From NCBI RefSeq assembly GCF_002806945.1, contig NZ_NIHC01000004.1:62001-126000 (forward strand): a stretch of DNA of 64,000 bases, in the 5' to 3' direction. Shown here piece after piece: positions 27,137 to 36,093 of this stretch. The translations under genes and the position numbers were made by a program. The DNA is from Marinobacter salexigens. Its GTDB lineage: Bacteria > Pseudomonadota > Gammaproteobacteria > Pseudomonadales > Oleiphilaceae. The notes under the pieces were generated by a model, which searched no databases, was not told the DNA's origin, and saw only the letters and a list, made by a program, of their open reading frames with translations. Within the stretch, counting starts at the first letter, position 1; each line of letters begins with the position of its first letter.

Positions 27137-27629
27137 AGATAAAAAAGAAGGTCAGGAGCTGAGCGAAGACGAGAAGCTGGCAGCCGAATGGGAAGCTGCC
27201 ATGGAAGAGTCTGGCGATGAGGTGGCTGAAGACTCCCGCGATGATGAGTGGGCTCAGGCCATGGAAGAAGCAGGAGAAACGGGTGGCAGTGCCGACAGTG
27301 GCGTACGTACTGCACCCATGGAAGAGTTTAATGAAGGGGGCTCGGCGACCCCGGGTGGAGGCACACCACCGGATCTGGATGTGATTCTGGATATCCCCGT
27401 CAGCATTTCCATGGAAGTGGGGAATACTCAGATACCCATCCGCAATCTTTTGCAGTTGAACCAGGGCTCGGTAATTGAGTTGGACCGACTTGCCGGTGAA
27501 CCACTGGATGTGCTGGTTAACGGCACACTCATTGCTCATGGTGAAGTGGTTATGGTCAACGAAAAGTTCGGTATTCGCCTGACCGACGTGATCAGCCCGG
27601 GCGAACGTATCAAGCGGCTGCAAAAATAG
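27129..27629 (+). CDS. fliN: FliN, flagellar motor switch protein with extended acidic N-terminus
   Basis: A 166-residue protein. The C-terminal SpoA domain (about 85-165: DIPVSISMEVGNTQIPIRNL...LIAHGEVVMVNEKFGIRLTDV) is standard FliN. The first 75 residues are very acidic and contain an imperfect duplication, EWEAAMEESG and EWAQAMEEAG. FliN completes the C-ring and contributes a CheY-P site and an export docking site (FliH). Confidence 0.97.
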   Translation: MAEDKKEGQELSEDEKLAAEWEAAMEESGDEVAEDSRDDEWAQAMEEAGETGGSADSGVRTAPMEEFNEGGSATPGGGTPPDLDVILDIPVSISMEVGNTQIPIRNLLQLNQGSVIELDRLAGEPLDVLVNGTLIAHGEVVMVNEKFGIRLTDVISPGERIKRLQK

Positions 27630-27630
27630 T

Positions 27631-28086
27631 ATGCGAACAACATCGGCGTTCTTGTCGCTGCTTTTGTTAACCGGCTCTGCCCTTGCAGAAGAGTCCGCTA
27701 AAGCCACACAGAGCACCGCGGGAAAAGCAGTGGGCAACGCACCGGACACCTTGGGCACCTTGCTCAGCCTCGGTGCCGGCCTGCTGGCAGTTATAGCCAT
27801 TATTTATGGTTGCGCCTGGATTATTCGCCGAATGAACGGGATGACGGGCATGAACAACAGCGCCATCAAGGTTGTGTCTGTGATGGCCATTGGTGCTCGT
27901 GAACGCATCGCTTTAATAGAAGTGGGCGGCCAGCAGATTTTGTTGGGTATTACCCCATCGGCGATACGAACCTTGCAGGTTTTTGAGGAGCCGGTGGTGG
28001 AAGCCGGAAAGGCAAACTCCGGAGACTTTGCCAAGCGCCTTCAGGGCATGATGGGTAAATCCTGGACGGCTCCGGGTAAGGAATGA
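27631..28086 (+). CDS. fliO: FliO, flagellar export apparatus assembly protein
   Basis: A 151-residue protein with an N-terminal signal-like segment (residues 1-19), one membrane helix (about 47-66) and a small cytoplasmic domain ([32 protein letters not shown]), the recognisable FliO core. It helps assemble the FliP ring. It overlaps fliP by 4 nt (ATGA). Confidence 0.92.
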   Translation: MRTTSAFLSLLLLTGSALAEESAKATQSTAGKAVGNAPDTLGTLLSLGAGLLAVIAIIYGCAWIIRRMNGMTGMNNSAIKVVSVMAIGARERIALIEVGGQQILLGITPSAIRTLQVFEEPVVEAGKANSGDFAKRLQGMMGKSWTAPGKE

Positions 28087-28859
28087 CTAGCCCTATGATG
28101 GTGGCCAAACTCAAACGACACATTCCGCTTTTTATTGTGCTCGCAGGCCTGTTTTGGGCACCTTCAGCGCTCGCGGACTTACCCGGGATTCCTGCCTTCA
28201 CGGTTCAGCCAGGTGAGGGGGAGGGCACCCAGGAATACACGGTAACCCTGCAGATTTTAGCGCTGATGACCGCGCTGACCTTCTTGCCTGCCATGCTGAT
28301 GATGATGACATCCTTCACCCGCATCATCGTAGTGTTTGCAATTCTACGCCAGGCCCTGGGCCTGCAGGCGACACCTTCGAACCAGATACTGCTTGGTTTG
28401 GCGCTGTTTCTCAGTATTTTCATCATGAAACCGGTGCTTGAAGAGGCCAACCGCGTGGGATTGCAGCCGTATCTGCAGGAAGAAGTGACCTCCCTGGAAG
28501 CAGTGGAGCTAGCCAGCAAGCCCTTCAAGAATTTCATGCTGGGACAAACCCGGGAAGATGACCTTGCGCTGTTCATGCGCATTGCAGACGTTCAGTACGA
28601 TACCGCTCAGGATGTCTCCTTTTGGATACTGATGCCGGCATTTGTGACCAGCGAGCTGAAAACAGCCTTCCAGATAGGGTTTATACTGTTTATTCCGTTT
28701 CTGATTCTCGACATGGTCGTCGCCAGTGTTTTGATGGCCATGGGGATGATGATGTTGTCACCCATTATCATCTCGCTGCCGTTCAAGATTATGTTGTTTG
28801 TGCTGGTGGACGGCTGGGCCCTGATCATGGGCACTCTCGCGGCAAGCTACGGGATATAG
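28083..28859 (+). CDS. fliP: FliP, flagellar export gate protein
   Basis: A 258-residue protein with a cleavable signal peptide (about residues 1-32) and four membrane helices. [27 protein letters not shown] is the FliP family signature, with [12 protein letters not shown] and [16 protein letters not shown] further on. It builds the FliP5FliQ4FliR1 export gate with the next two genes. Confidence 0.98.
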   Translation: MTSPMMVAKLKRHIPLFIVLAGLFWAPSALADLPGIPAFTVQPGEGEGTQEYTVTLQILALMTALTFLPAMLMMMTSFTRIIVVFAILRQALGLQATPSNQILLGLALFLSIFIMKPVLEEANRVGLQPYLQEEVTSLEAVELASKPFKNFMLGQTREDDLALFMRIADVQYDTAQDVSFWILMPAFVTSELKTAFQIGFILFIPFLILDMVVASVLMAMGMMMLSPIIISLPFKIMLFVLVDGWALIMGTLAASYGI

Positions 28860-28886
28860 GCCAGTTATGAGACGCAGGAGAGATAC

Positions 28887-29156
28887 ATGACTCCGGAAAC
28901 CGTTATCGACATACTACGCGAAGCCCTGTGGATGATTGTGCTTTTTGCTTCCGTCATTATCGGGCCGGGGCTGGTGATTGGCCTGGTTGTGAGTACCTTT
29001 CAGGCTGCTACCCAGATTAACGAACAAACCCTGAGTTTCCTTCCGCGCCTGTTGGTAACCCTCATTGTAATCATTGTTATGGGCCCCTGGTTACTGACCA
29101 AACTACTGGACCATGCTCACCGGCTGATCTCCAGCATTCCTTTTCTGATTGGTTGA
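28887..29156 (+). CDS. fliQ: FliQ, flagellar export gate protein
   Basis: An 89-residue protein with two membrane helices and the family motif GLVVSTFQAATQINEQTLSFLPRL. Standard length. Preceded by GCAGGAGAG and followed within 3 nt by fliR. Confidence 0.98.
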   Translation: MTPETVIDILREALWMIVLFASVIIGPGLVIGLVVSTFQAATQINEQTLSFLPRLLVTLIVIIVMGPWLLTKLLDHAHRLISSIPFLIG

Positions 29157-29159
29157 TCC

Positions 29160-29945
29160 ATGACTCCCATGGAACTCAATGCAGACATGCTCGGCCAGTG
29201 GGTTGGGCAGCATCTCTGGCCACTGTTCCGCTTGGCCAGCTTTCTGATGGTTATACCTATCTTCGGCACCCAGTTGGTTCCCGCCAGAGTGCGTTTGGGG
29301 CTTGCGTTGTTAATGACTATTTTGATCGTGCCGATGATTCCGGACGTTCCAAGGGTCGATGCCTTGAGCGCCGATGCGGTTGTTATCACCCTGCAGCAGA
29401 TCCTGATTGGCGTGGGCATGGGCTTTGCGCTGACCGCACTTTGGCAACTGTTCGTGATCGCCGGCCAGATGATCGCCATGCAAATGGGCCTGGGCTTCGC
29501 CTCCATGGTTGACCCCGCCAATGGCATCAACGTGCCGGTGCTTTCACAGATCTACACCATTACCGTTACCCTGCTGTTTCTGGCCATGAACGGTCACCTG
29601 GTGGCGTTTGAGGTATTCATAGAAAGCTTCCGCACCATGCCGATAGGTATGGAAGGCCTTGGCCAGGTGGGTGTCTGGGAGCTGGCTCACAGGATAAGCT
29701 GGATGTTCACCTCAGCCATGTTGCTGGCGCTTCCCGCTGTAACTGCTGTGCTCATCGTCAGCATCTCCTTCGGCGTAATGACCCGGGCTGCGCCCCAGAT
29801 GAACATATTTGCCCTGGGCTTCCCGATTGGCCTGATTTTTGGATTGTTTGCCATATGGGTGCTGCACGCCAATTTTCTGCCACACTTCCAGGAATACACC
29901 GAGCAGACCTTTGAATTTATGCGAGGCCTTCAAGGGCAACCCTAA
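29160..29945 (+). CDS. fliR: FliR, flagellar export gate protein
   Basis: A 261-residue polytopic protein with six predicted membrane helices. AGQMIAMQMGLGFASMVDPANG and the ending HFQEYTEQTFEFMR are conserved in FliR. One copy caps the FliP5Q4R1 gate. Confidence 0.97.
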   Translation: MTPMELNADMLGQWVGQHLWPLFRLASFLMVIPIFGTQLVPARVRLGLALLMTILIVPMIPDVPRVDALSADAVVITLQQILIGVGMGFALTALWQLFVIAGQMIAMQMGLGFASMVDPANGINVPVLSQIYTITVTLLFLAMNGHLVAFEVFIESFRTMPIGMEGLGQVGVWELAHRISWMFTSAMLLALPAVTAVLIVSISFGVMTRAAPQMNIFALGFPIGLIFGLFAIWVLHANFLPHFQEYTEQTFEFMRGLQGQP

Positions 29946-29967
29946 TTGGTAAGCCAAGAGTTCTGAT

Positions 29968-31104
29968 ATGGCTGAAGAAAACGACAACAGTCAGGAGAAA
30001 ACCGAAGAGGCCACCCCCCGAAGGCTCGAAAAAGCCCGGGAGGATGGCCAGACTGCCCGATCCAAAGAGCTGGCCACCATGGCCGTGCTGATTGCCGGCG
30101 CTGGTGGTTTGTTGATGTTCGGAACCCATTTGGGTGCTTCTCTGGAGGCCATTTTTCGCGACGCCTTCACCCTGGAGCGCTCGGCGATATTTGACACCCG
30201 GCACATGAGCCTCCAATTGATGGCCTCTGCCAAAGAAGCCGCTTGGGCGCTTTCCCCGATCCTGGTGCTCCTGCTCATCGCTGCCGTCGCGGGTTCCATC
30301 GGCATTGGCGGCTTGCTGTTCAGCGGCAAGGCCATAGCCCCCAAGCTCAACCGCATGGACCCCATCAAGGGTTTGGGCCGTATGTTTTCCATGCGCTCCC
30401 TGATCGAGCTGGTCAAAGCCATCGCCAAAGTGGGTCTGGTGATGGCCTTGGCGCTGCTGATACTGAACATCCGCACAGAAGATTTGCTCTCTATCGCCAA
30501 CGAGCCGGCGGTGCCCGCCATGGAGCATGTTCTCTGGACTTTGGGTTGGAGCTTCTTCCTGCTCTCCTGCGCCACCATCATCATTGCCATGATCGACGTG
30601 CCTTTCCAGATTTTCGATCATCAGAAAAAACTGCGGATGACCAAGCAGGAAGTAAAAGACGAATACAAGGATTCAGAGGGCAAACCGGAGGTTAAGGGCA
30701 AAATCCGCCAACTCCAGCGCGAAATGGCCCAGCGCCGCATGATGCAGGATGTGCCCACGGCCGACGTGGTCATCACCAACCCGACGCACTACGCTGTGGC
30801 GCTAAAATACGATCCGGATTCCATGGGCGCACCCATGGTTGTGGCCAAAGGTAATGACCAGACCGCCTTCAAGATCATGGAAATCGCCCGCGAGCACAAG
30901 GTTGAAGTGCTCCGCACTCCGCCGTTAACCCGTGCGGTGTACCACAACAGTGACATTGGCGAAGAAATCCCCGATGGTCTTTACATGGCCATAGCCCAGG
31001 TTCTGGCTTATGTGTTCCAGCTCCGACAGTTCCGCAAGGGGCGTGGGCCCAAGCCGGGGATGCCTGATTTTCCGATTCCTTCTGATATGCGGCGGGATAT
31101 ATAG
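29968..31104 (+). CDS. flhB: FlhB, flagellar export specificity switch protein
   Basis: A 378-residue protein with four membrane helices and a cytoplasmic C-terminal domain containing the autocleavage site Asn271-Pro-Thr-His274 in VVITNPTHYAVAL. Cleavage allows the switch from rod/hook to filament export when FliK measures hook length. It ends the fliL-flhB operon. A stand-alone paralogue of its C-terminal domain is at 51422-51739. Confidence 0.98.
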   Translation: MAEENDNSQEKTEEATPRRLEKAREDGQTARSKELATMAVLIAGAGGLLMFGTHLGASLEAIFRDAFTLERSAIFDTRHMSLQLMASAKEAAWALSPILVLLLIAAVAGSIGIGGLLFSGKAIAPKLNRMDPIKGLGRMFSMRSLIELVKAIAKVGLVMALALLILNIRTEDLLSIANEPAVPAMEHVLWTLGWSFFLLSCATIIIAMIDVPFQIFDHQKKLRMTKQEVKDEYKDSEGKPEVKGKIRQLQREMAQRRMMQDVPTADVVITNPTHYAVALKYDPDSMGAPMVVAKGNDQTAFKIMEIAREHKVEVLRTPPLTRAVYHNSDIGEEIPDGLYMAIAQVLAYVFQLRQFRKGRGPKPGMPDFPIPSDMRRDI

Positions 31105-31165
31105 CCGGCTGACTTTGGAGTTGGCCTGTTAGCTTGGGCTCCTAGCCTGCGGGGTTTGGGGGGGA

Positions 31166-31277
31166 AGAGTGGTGGTGGGTGGCCTTTCCAGGACACGCGA
31201 CGAGCCCATCCCTGGGCGCTTGACGGTGGCCGTCCTTGGCCACCGACAGTCCTGGAAAGGCCACCCACCACCACTCT
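31166..31277 (-). repeat. Composite hairpin repeat, copy 1
   Basis: A 29-bp perfect inverted repeat (31166-31194 with 31249-31277) encloses a 54-nt loop. Read on the minus strand, the loop contains two small hairpins, GGTGGCC/GGCCACC around AAGGAC and a GCGCCCA/TGGGCTC pair. The loop matches that of copy 2 at 49 of 54 positions while the outer arms differ. It starts 61 nt after flhB and has no T-tract, so it is not a standard terminator. Confidence 0.9.
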
Positions 31278-31440
31278 GGCAAACTTTACGATATCGCTAG
31301 GAAGAACTTCCCAGCTCTTGAGACAACCGTGTGTCTGTTACTGATGTATTCTGCCGTGGTGCGAAACACCACCTATGATTCCAGCAAGCATTCAATCATC
31401 TTTATGGTTTTAAACTGTCGCGATACCAGCATTGTTCGAT

Positions 31441-31550
31441 AGCTGCCATGTGGGGCCCCTCCCAAAAATGCCGGTGGCCAAGGACGGCCACCGACAAGCG
31501 CCCATGGATGGGCTCGTAGCGGTTTTTGGGAGGGGCCCCACATGGCAGCT
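31441..31550 (+). repeat. Composite hairpin repeat, copy 2
   Basis: A 28-bp perfect inverted repeat (31441-31468 with 31523-31550) encloses a 54-nt loop with the same two nested hairpins as copy 1, in the opposite orientation. Only about 14 of 28 stem positions agree with copy 1, yet every difference is matched on the facing arm. The sequence GCAGCCCCGCATGGCAGC at 31608-31625 resembles its outer right arm and may be a remnant of another copy. Confidence 0.9.
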
Positions 31551-31682
31551 TGCACCAGCCCTAAAAGGCTAGGGACAGACTTAAAGGTCTCGTAGTGATT
31601 ATTGGAAGCAGCCCCGCATGGCAGCAAACACCAAAACTCGCAAGCTACTAAAAAGGAGGGCACGTACAAGAAGGAGGAAGAG

Positions 31683-31708
31683 CCACCAGTGCCCGAAGGC
31701 ACCAGTGG
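31683..31708 (-). terminator. Hairpin downstream of uraA, possible terminator
   Basis: On the minus strand, CCACTGGTGCC and GGCACTGGTGG form a stem (5 bp, a 2x2 internal loop, 4 bp) closed by a TTCG tetraloop, 21 nt after the uraA stop. The following tract is C/T-rich rather than pure T, so strength is uncertain. Confidence 0.5.
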
Positions 31709-31728
31709 GACAACAATTAACGCTGAGG

Positions 31729-32985
31729 TCAGTCGCCTTTGTGCTCGTAAATCGCCTTACCCCATGCTTCACGGCTACCCGGAAGAATCAGGTTCAGGAT
31801 GATCGCAGCTACCGCACACAGGGCGATACCCTCAAGGTGACCGAGAACCATGCCGCCGATGCCAAACACCAGGGTTACGCCAACGATAACCAGATTCCGC
31901 GCTTGGGATAGATCAACTTGATGGCGGATGAGGGTGCTCATACCAACCACAGCAATGGAACCGAACAGCAAACACAGAATGCCGCCCATTACCGGTACCG
32001 GAATCGTCTGAAGGGCCGCGCCGAATTTGCCTACGAACGCCAACACAATCGCCGTGCACGCCGCCCACCACATCACCTTCGGGTTGAAGTTACGGGTCAG
32101 CATTACCGCGCCGGTTACTTCAGAATAGGTGGTGTTGGGCGGTCCGCCCAATAACGAAGCAGCACTGGTGGCCAAACCGTCGCCCAGCAAAGTGCGGTGC
32201 AGCCCGGGCTTTTCGAGGTAGTTTTTGCGGGTCACGTTACCGATCGCCAGAATGTCGCCAATGTGCTCAATGGCAGGGGCAATGGCAACCGGAATCATGA
32301 ACATAATGGCGCCCCAGCTGAACGCTGGCGCCACAAAGTTGGGGACCGCAAGCCAGGGTGCTTGCTGGATGGGTGTGGTATCAACAACGCCAGCGAAAGC
32401 AGACAGCACATACCCGACAATCACACCAAACATAATCGGAATCAGACGGAAGATACCCTTGGCCCAGACTGACGCAATAATGGTCACCGTCAGCGAAATC
32501 ATGGCAATCCACAGGGCGGTAGTCTCAGGTATTAATTGAACCGCGCCATCACCCGTGCGGCCGGAGGCCATGTGTACAGCCACAGGTGCCAGCCCCAGAC
32601 CGATCACCATAATCACCGGGCCAATCACTACGGGAGGCAGCAAACGAGTAACAAAGCCAGTGCCGCGCAGTTTTATTGCACCGCTGAGAATAATGTAGAG
32701 AATGCCCGCCGCCATCAACCCGCCCAGGGTCTCTTCAAGGCCGAACTTGCTCTTGGAAGCGATAACCGGTGCGATGAAAGCGAAAGATGACGCCAGGAAG
32801 ATCGGAATCTGACCGCCAGTCACAACATGGAAAATCAGTGTGCCCAGGCCGGCGGTGAAGAGTGCAACATTTGGGTCAAGGCCAGTTATCAGCGGCATCA
32901 GCACCAAGGCACCGAAGGCCACCAGCAGCATCTGGGAGCCGGCGATGGCCTGCTTCCAGGTGGAGTCTGTGGAGTGGTCTTGCAT
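31729..32985 (-). CDS. uraA: UraA-type uracil permease (NCS2 family)
   Basis: A 418-residue, very hydrophobic polytopic protein (about 12-14 helices) of the nucleobase-cation symporter 2 family. GLDPNVALFTAGLGTLIFHVVTGGQIPIFLASSFAFIAP and NTTYSEVTGAVMLTRNFNP are characteristic of uracil/xanthine permeases. I chose ATG 32985 (MQDHSTDS, AAGGACAG upstream). It lies 2 nt after upp in the same operon, pairing uptake with salvage, as in E. coli upp-uraA. It has no flagellar role and interrupts the flhB-flhA order. Confidence 0.93.
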   Translation of the reverse strand: MQDHSTDSTWKQAIAGSQMLLVAFGALVLMPLITGLDPNVALFTAGLGTLIFHVVTGGQIPIFLASSFAFIAPVIASKSKFGLEETLGGLMAAGILYIILSGAIKLRGTGFVTRLLPPVVIGPVIMVIGLGLAPVAVHMASGRTGDGAVQLIPETTALWIAMISLTVTIIASVWAKGIFRLIPIMFGVIVGYVLSAFAGVVDTTPIQQAPWLAVPNFVAPAFSWGAIMFMIPVAIAPAIEHIGDILAIGNVTRKNYLEKPGLHRTLLGDGLATSAASLLGGPPNTTYSEVTGAVMLTRNFNPKVMWWAACTAIVLAFVGKFGAALQTIPVPVMGGILCLLFGSIAVVGMSTLIRHQVDLSQARNLVIVGVTLVFGIGGMVLGHLEGIALCAVAAIILNLILPGSREAWGKAIYEHKGD

Positions 32986-32987
32986 GA

Positions 32988-33626
32988 TCAGCTGTCCTTT
33001 TGCTTGGTGCCGAAGATCTTGTCGCCGGCATCGCCAAGCCCGGGCAGGATGTAGCCTTTCTCGTTCAGGCATTCGTCCACAGAGGCCGTGTAGATAGACA
33101 CATCCGGGTGGGCGTCGAGAACCTTTTTAATGCCCTCAGGGGCTGCCACCAACACCAGTGCACGGATTTCCGTGCTTCCTGCCTTTTTCAGCACGTCGAT
33201 GGTTGAGATCATGGAGCCGCCAGTAGCGACCATGGGGTCCACTATCAGCGCCATACGTTGGTCGAGCTCACCAACAAGTTTTTCCAGATACGTGTTGGAC
33301 TCAAGGGTCTCTTCATTACGAATTTGGCCTACCACGCTGACCCGCGCCACAGGGATCAGGCTCAGAACACCGTCAAGCATACCCAGACCGGCACGCAGAA
33401 TAGGGACAATAGTGATTTTCTTGCCGTGAATTTGCTCCACATTCACTGGCCCGGCCCAGCCTTCAATGGTTTTCTCTTTCAGGCTGAAATCCTTGGTCGC
33501 TTCGTAGGTGAGAAGGGCGCCGACCTCCTGTGCCAGTTCACGAAAATTTTTAGTGCTGATGTCGGCCCGACGCATAAGGCCGAGTTTGTGTTGGATCAGG
33601 GGGTGTTTTACCTCGTGGACTGGCAT
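32988..33626 (-). CDS. upp: Uracil phosphoribosyltransferase
   Basis: A 212-residue enzyme converting uracil and PRPP to UMP. The PRPP-binding loop is [15 protein letters not shown] (126-140), and the start [19 protein letters not shown] and ending GDKIFGTK are typical of Upp (E. coli 208 residues). First gene of upp-uraA, divergent from flhA with 226 bp between them. Confidence 0.97.
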   Translation of the reverse strand: MPVHEVKHPLIQHKLGLMRRADISTKNFRELAQEVGALLTYEATKDFSLKEKTIEGWAGPVNVEQIHGKKITIVPILRAGLGMLDGVLSLIPVARVSVVGQIRNEETLESNTYLEKLVGELDQRMALIVDPMVATGGSMISTIDVLKKAGSTEIRALVLVAAPEGIKKVLDAHPDVSIYTASVDECLNEKGYILPGLGDAGDKIFGTKQKDS

Positions 33627-33753
33627 GGCTCACCTGTTTTCTGGGTCTGGGTTGAAGGGGTAAATGTCGCAATATAAGTGGCGCAAGGATACCGCATCTT
33701 ACAAGGTGAGTCAGGCACCTGATTGCAGCTTCCGAAGGAAAAACCGGGCAGGC

Positions 33754-33769
33754 TGGTATGGATCTTGCG
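33754..33769 (+). promoter_or_regulatory. Sigma54 promoter of flhA
   Basis: TGGTATGGATCTTGCG: GG at 33755-33756 and GC at 33767-33768 with exact spacing. Start near 33780, about 73 nt before the flhA ATG. flhA is a FleQ/RpoN target in Pseudomonas. Confidence 0.82.
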
Positions 33770-33852
33770 GTAACAGGGTAAAAGCCACTTTGGCGTCAGA
33801 AACTCGACCCTGAAAACGCCTTCAGAAACAGTAAATCGGAGATGCTTCGGGC

Positions 33853-36033
33853 ATGGACAGAACTTTAGTCCTCAATAACGTCAAATCCCTGACGCAGGGC
33901 AACCTCGGCGTACCCGTTATGTTGATGGGGCTGCTGGGCATGATGATACTGCCCATGCCCGCGTTTTTGCTGGACGTTTTCTTCACGTTCAACATAACCC
34001 TTTCTATTGTCATTCTGCTTGTGTGTGTTTACGCGCTGCGCCCCATGGAGTTTGCATCATTCCCAACGGTGTTGCTGGTTGCAACCCTGTTACGCCTGGC
34101 GCTGAACGTGGCGTCCACCCGGATTGTTCTGCTGCAAGGCCACGAAGGCGGCGATGCGGCGGGTAAGGTTATTGAATCCTTCGGTGCTGTGCTGATTGGT
34201 GGCAACTACGCGGTGGGTCTCGTGGTGTTCGCCATTCTTATGATTATCAACTTCCTGGTGGTTACCAAAGGTGCGGGCCGGGTTTCGGAGGTGAGCGCAC
34301 GCTTTACCCTGGATGCCATGCCCGGCAAACAGATGGCCATTGATGCGGACTTGAACGCAGGGCTTGTTAATCAGGACGAAGCAAAACACCGTCGTGAAGA
34401 GATCGCCCAAGAGGCGGATTTTTACGGTTCCATGGACGGTGCGTCCAAGTTCGTAAAAGGTGATGCCGTTGCAGGCCTGTTGATCCTGGCCATCAACATT
34501 ATTGGCGGTGTTGCCATCGGCATGATTCAACATGGCCTGGATTTTGGTCTTGCCATGGAGCGCTACGCGTTGCTCACTATTGGTGACGGCCTGGTTGCCC
34601 AGATACCGTCACTGCTGCTTTCCACCTCCGCGGCCATCATGGTTACCCGGGTCACTTCAAGCCAGGATATGGGCGGGCAAATTCTTCAGCAAATGTTCAG
34701 TGCACCCAAAGCCCTGGCCATTGCCGCCGGTATTCTGATTTTGCTGGGGTTGATTCCCGGCATGCCCCATGTGGCTTTCCTTGGTCTCGGCAGTCTTGCA
34801 GCTGCAAGTGCCTGGTATGTGTGGAAGAAAGATCGGCAAACCGTTGAAGAGGGAGGAGTGTTTCCCGGTCGGGGAGGCGCGGGTGTTGTGCCTGGCGCTG
34901 GCGGGCGAGATTTACCTTTGGCGGGCGATGCCGGTGGTGACCAGGGTCGGCAGCTGCCCGCGCCGGGAGAATCCCGGGAGCTGGGTTGGGACGATGTGGC
35001 AACGGTGGATATCGTTGGTCTGGAAGTGGGGTACCGCCTGATACCTCTGGTTGATAAGACTCAGGGTGGTGAATTGCTGAGCCGTATAAAAGGCGTGCGT
35101 AAAAAGCTGTCCCAGGACCTGGGCTTCCTTATGCCTTCTGTTCACATTCGCGACAACCTGGACCTGATGCCGAATGTCTATCGCATCACCTTGATGGGGG
35201 TCACCATCGCAGAGGCGGAAATCCATCCGGATCGGGAGCTGGCGATAGATCCTGGCCAGGTGTTCGGAAAAATCGAGGGTATAGAGGGCAAAGATCCGGC
35301 GTTTGGGCTGGATGCCAGCTGGATTGAGCCGGAAAAGAAAGATCAGGCCCAGACGCTCGGATATACCGTGGTGGATGCCAGCACGGTAGTGGCTACCCAC
35401 CTGAACCAGGTACTGCAAAAGCATGCTCACGAACTGCTGGGGCATGAAGAGGCTCAGCAGTGGCTCGATCAGCTGGAGAAAGCCTCGCCCAAGCTGGCGG
35501 AAGAGTTGGTGCCGACCACAGTGACGATCAGCCTCCTGTTGAAGGTATTGCAGAACCTGCTTAAAGAGGAGGTGCCCATTCGGGATATGCGCTCCATTGC
35601 CGAGTCTATGGTCAACCTGCACCCCAAGAGTCAGGACCCCAAATTACTGACCACTGTAGCGCGTCAGTCTTTGCGCAGGATGATTATTCAGAGCATTTGC
35701 GGGAACGACGAGGAGATTCCGGTTATCACCCTGGACCCTGACTTGGAACAGTTGTTGCTTAAGTCTGTTCAGCAGAGTCAACAATCTGGCGGCCTGGAAG
35801 ATATAGGCATGGTTCTGGAACCGAATATGGTGGAAAAGCTGCAGCGCTCATTGCAAGACAGCGTGCAGCGGCAGGAGATGCTGGGTAAACCCGCCATTCT
35901 TCTGGTATCCGGGCCTTTGCGGCCAGTACTCGCAAAGTTTGCCAGTTACGGTGTTGAGCGGCTACACGTGCTCTCCTACCAGGAAATACCGGATAACAAG
36001 CAGATTACGATCGTGGCGTCTGTTGGCCAATAG
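33853..36033 (+). CDS. flhA: FlhA, flagellar export gate protein
   Basis: A 726-residue protein. About eight membrane helices in residues 20-320 include the FHIPEP signature FTLDAMPGKQMAIDAD (151-166). A Gly/Pro-rich linker (about 333-378) leads to the large cytoplasmic ring domain that docks chaperone-substrate complexes. It starts the flhA-flhF-fleN-fliA run. The linker is more glycine-rich than in E. coli but similar in place. Confidence 0.98.
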   Translation: MDRTLVLNNVKSLTQGNLGVPVMLMGLLGMMILPMPAFLLDVFFTFNITLSIVILLVCVYALRPMEFASFPTVLLVATLLRLALNVASTRIVLLQGHEGGDAAGKVIESFGAVLIGGNYAVGLVVFAILMIINFLVVTKGAGRVSEVSARFTLDAMPGKQMAIDADLNAGLVNQDEAKHRREEIAQEADFYGSMDGASKFVKGDAVAGLLILAINIIGGVAIGMIQHGLDFGLAMERYALLTIGDGLVAQIPSLLLSTSAAIMVTRVTSSQDMGGQILQQMFSAPKALAIAAGILILLGLIPGMPHVAFLGLGSLAAASAWYVWKKDRQTVEEGGVFPGRGGAGVVPGAGGRDLPLAGDAGGDQGRQLPAPGESRELGWDDVATVDIVGLEVGYRLIPLVDKTQGGELLSRIKGVRKKLSQDLGFLMPSVHIRDNLDLMPNVYRITLMGVTIAEAEIHPDRELAIDPGQVFGKIEGIEGKDPAFGLDASWIEPEKKDQAQTLGYTVVDASTVVATHLNQVLQKHAHELLGHEEAQQWLDQLEKASPKLAEELVPTTVTISLLLKVLQNLLKEEVPIRDMRSIAESMVNLHPKSQDPKLLTTVARQSLRRMIIQSICGNDEEIPVITLDPDLEQLLLKSVQQSQQSGGLEDIGMVLEPNMVEKLQRSLQDSVQRQEMLGKPAILLVSGPLRPVLAKFASYGVERLHVLSYQEIPDNKQITIVASVGQ

Positions 36034-36093
36034 GCTGGCGGATGAAAGAACGGGCAGCGCAGATAGCGTGCTGCCGGTGGAGGATGCAATATC

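Larger units (their letters stand above)
31105..31728. other. Non-coding region with two composite hairpin repeats
   Basis: These 624 bp between flhB and the 3' end of uraA carry no gene I can support. They hold two large inverted-repeat elements, a possible fragment of a third at 31608-31625, a short hairpin (GTGGTG/CACCAC, 31356-31372) between them, and a likely uraA terminator. Confidence 0.8.

Noticed and set aside
31166..31550. CRISPR array or integron attC sites
   Set aside because: There are only two copies, in opposite orientation, with no regular spacers, no cas genes, no integrase and no attC core motifs.
31618..31911. Plus-strand ORF of 97 codons with a very basic N-terminus
   Set aside because: Its second half is antisense to uraA, there is no good ribosome site, and the first part lies in repeat-rich non-coding DNA.
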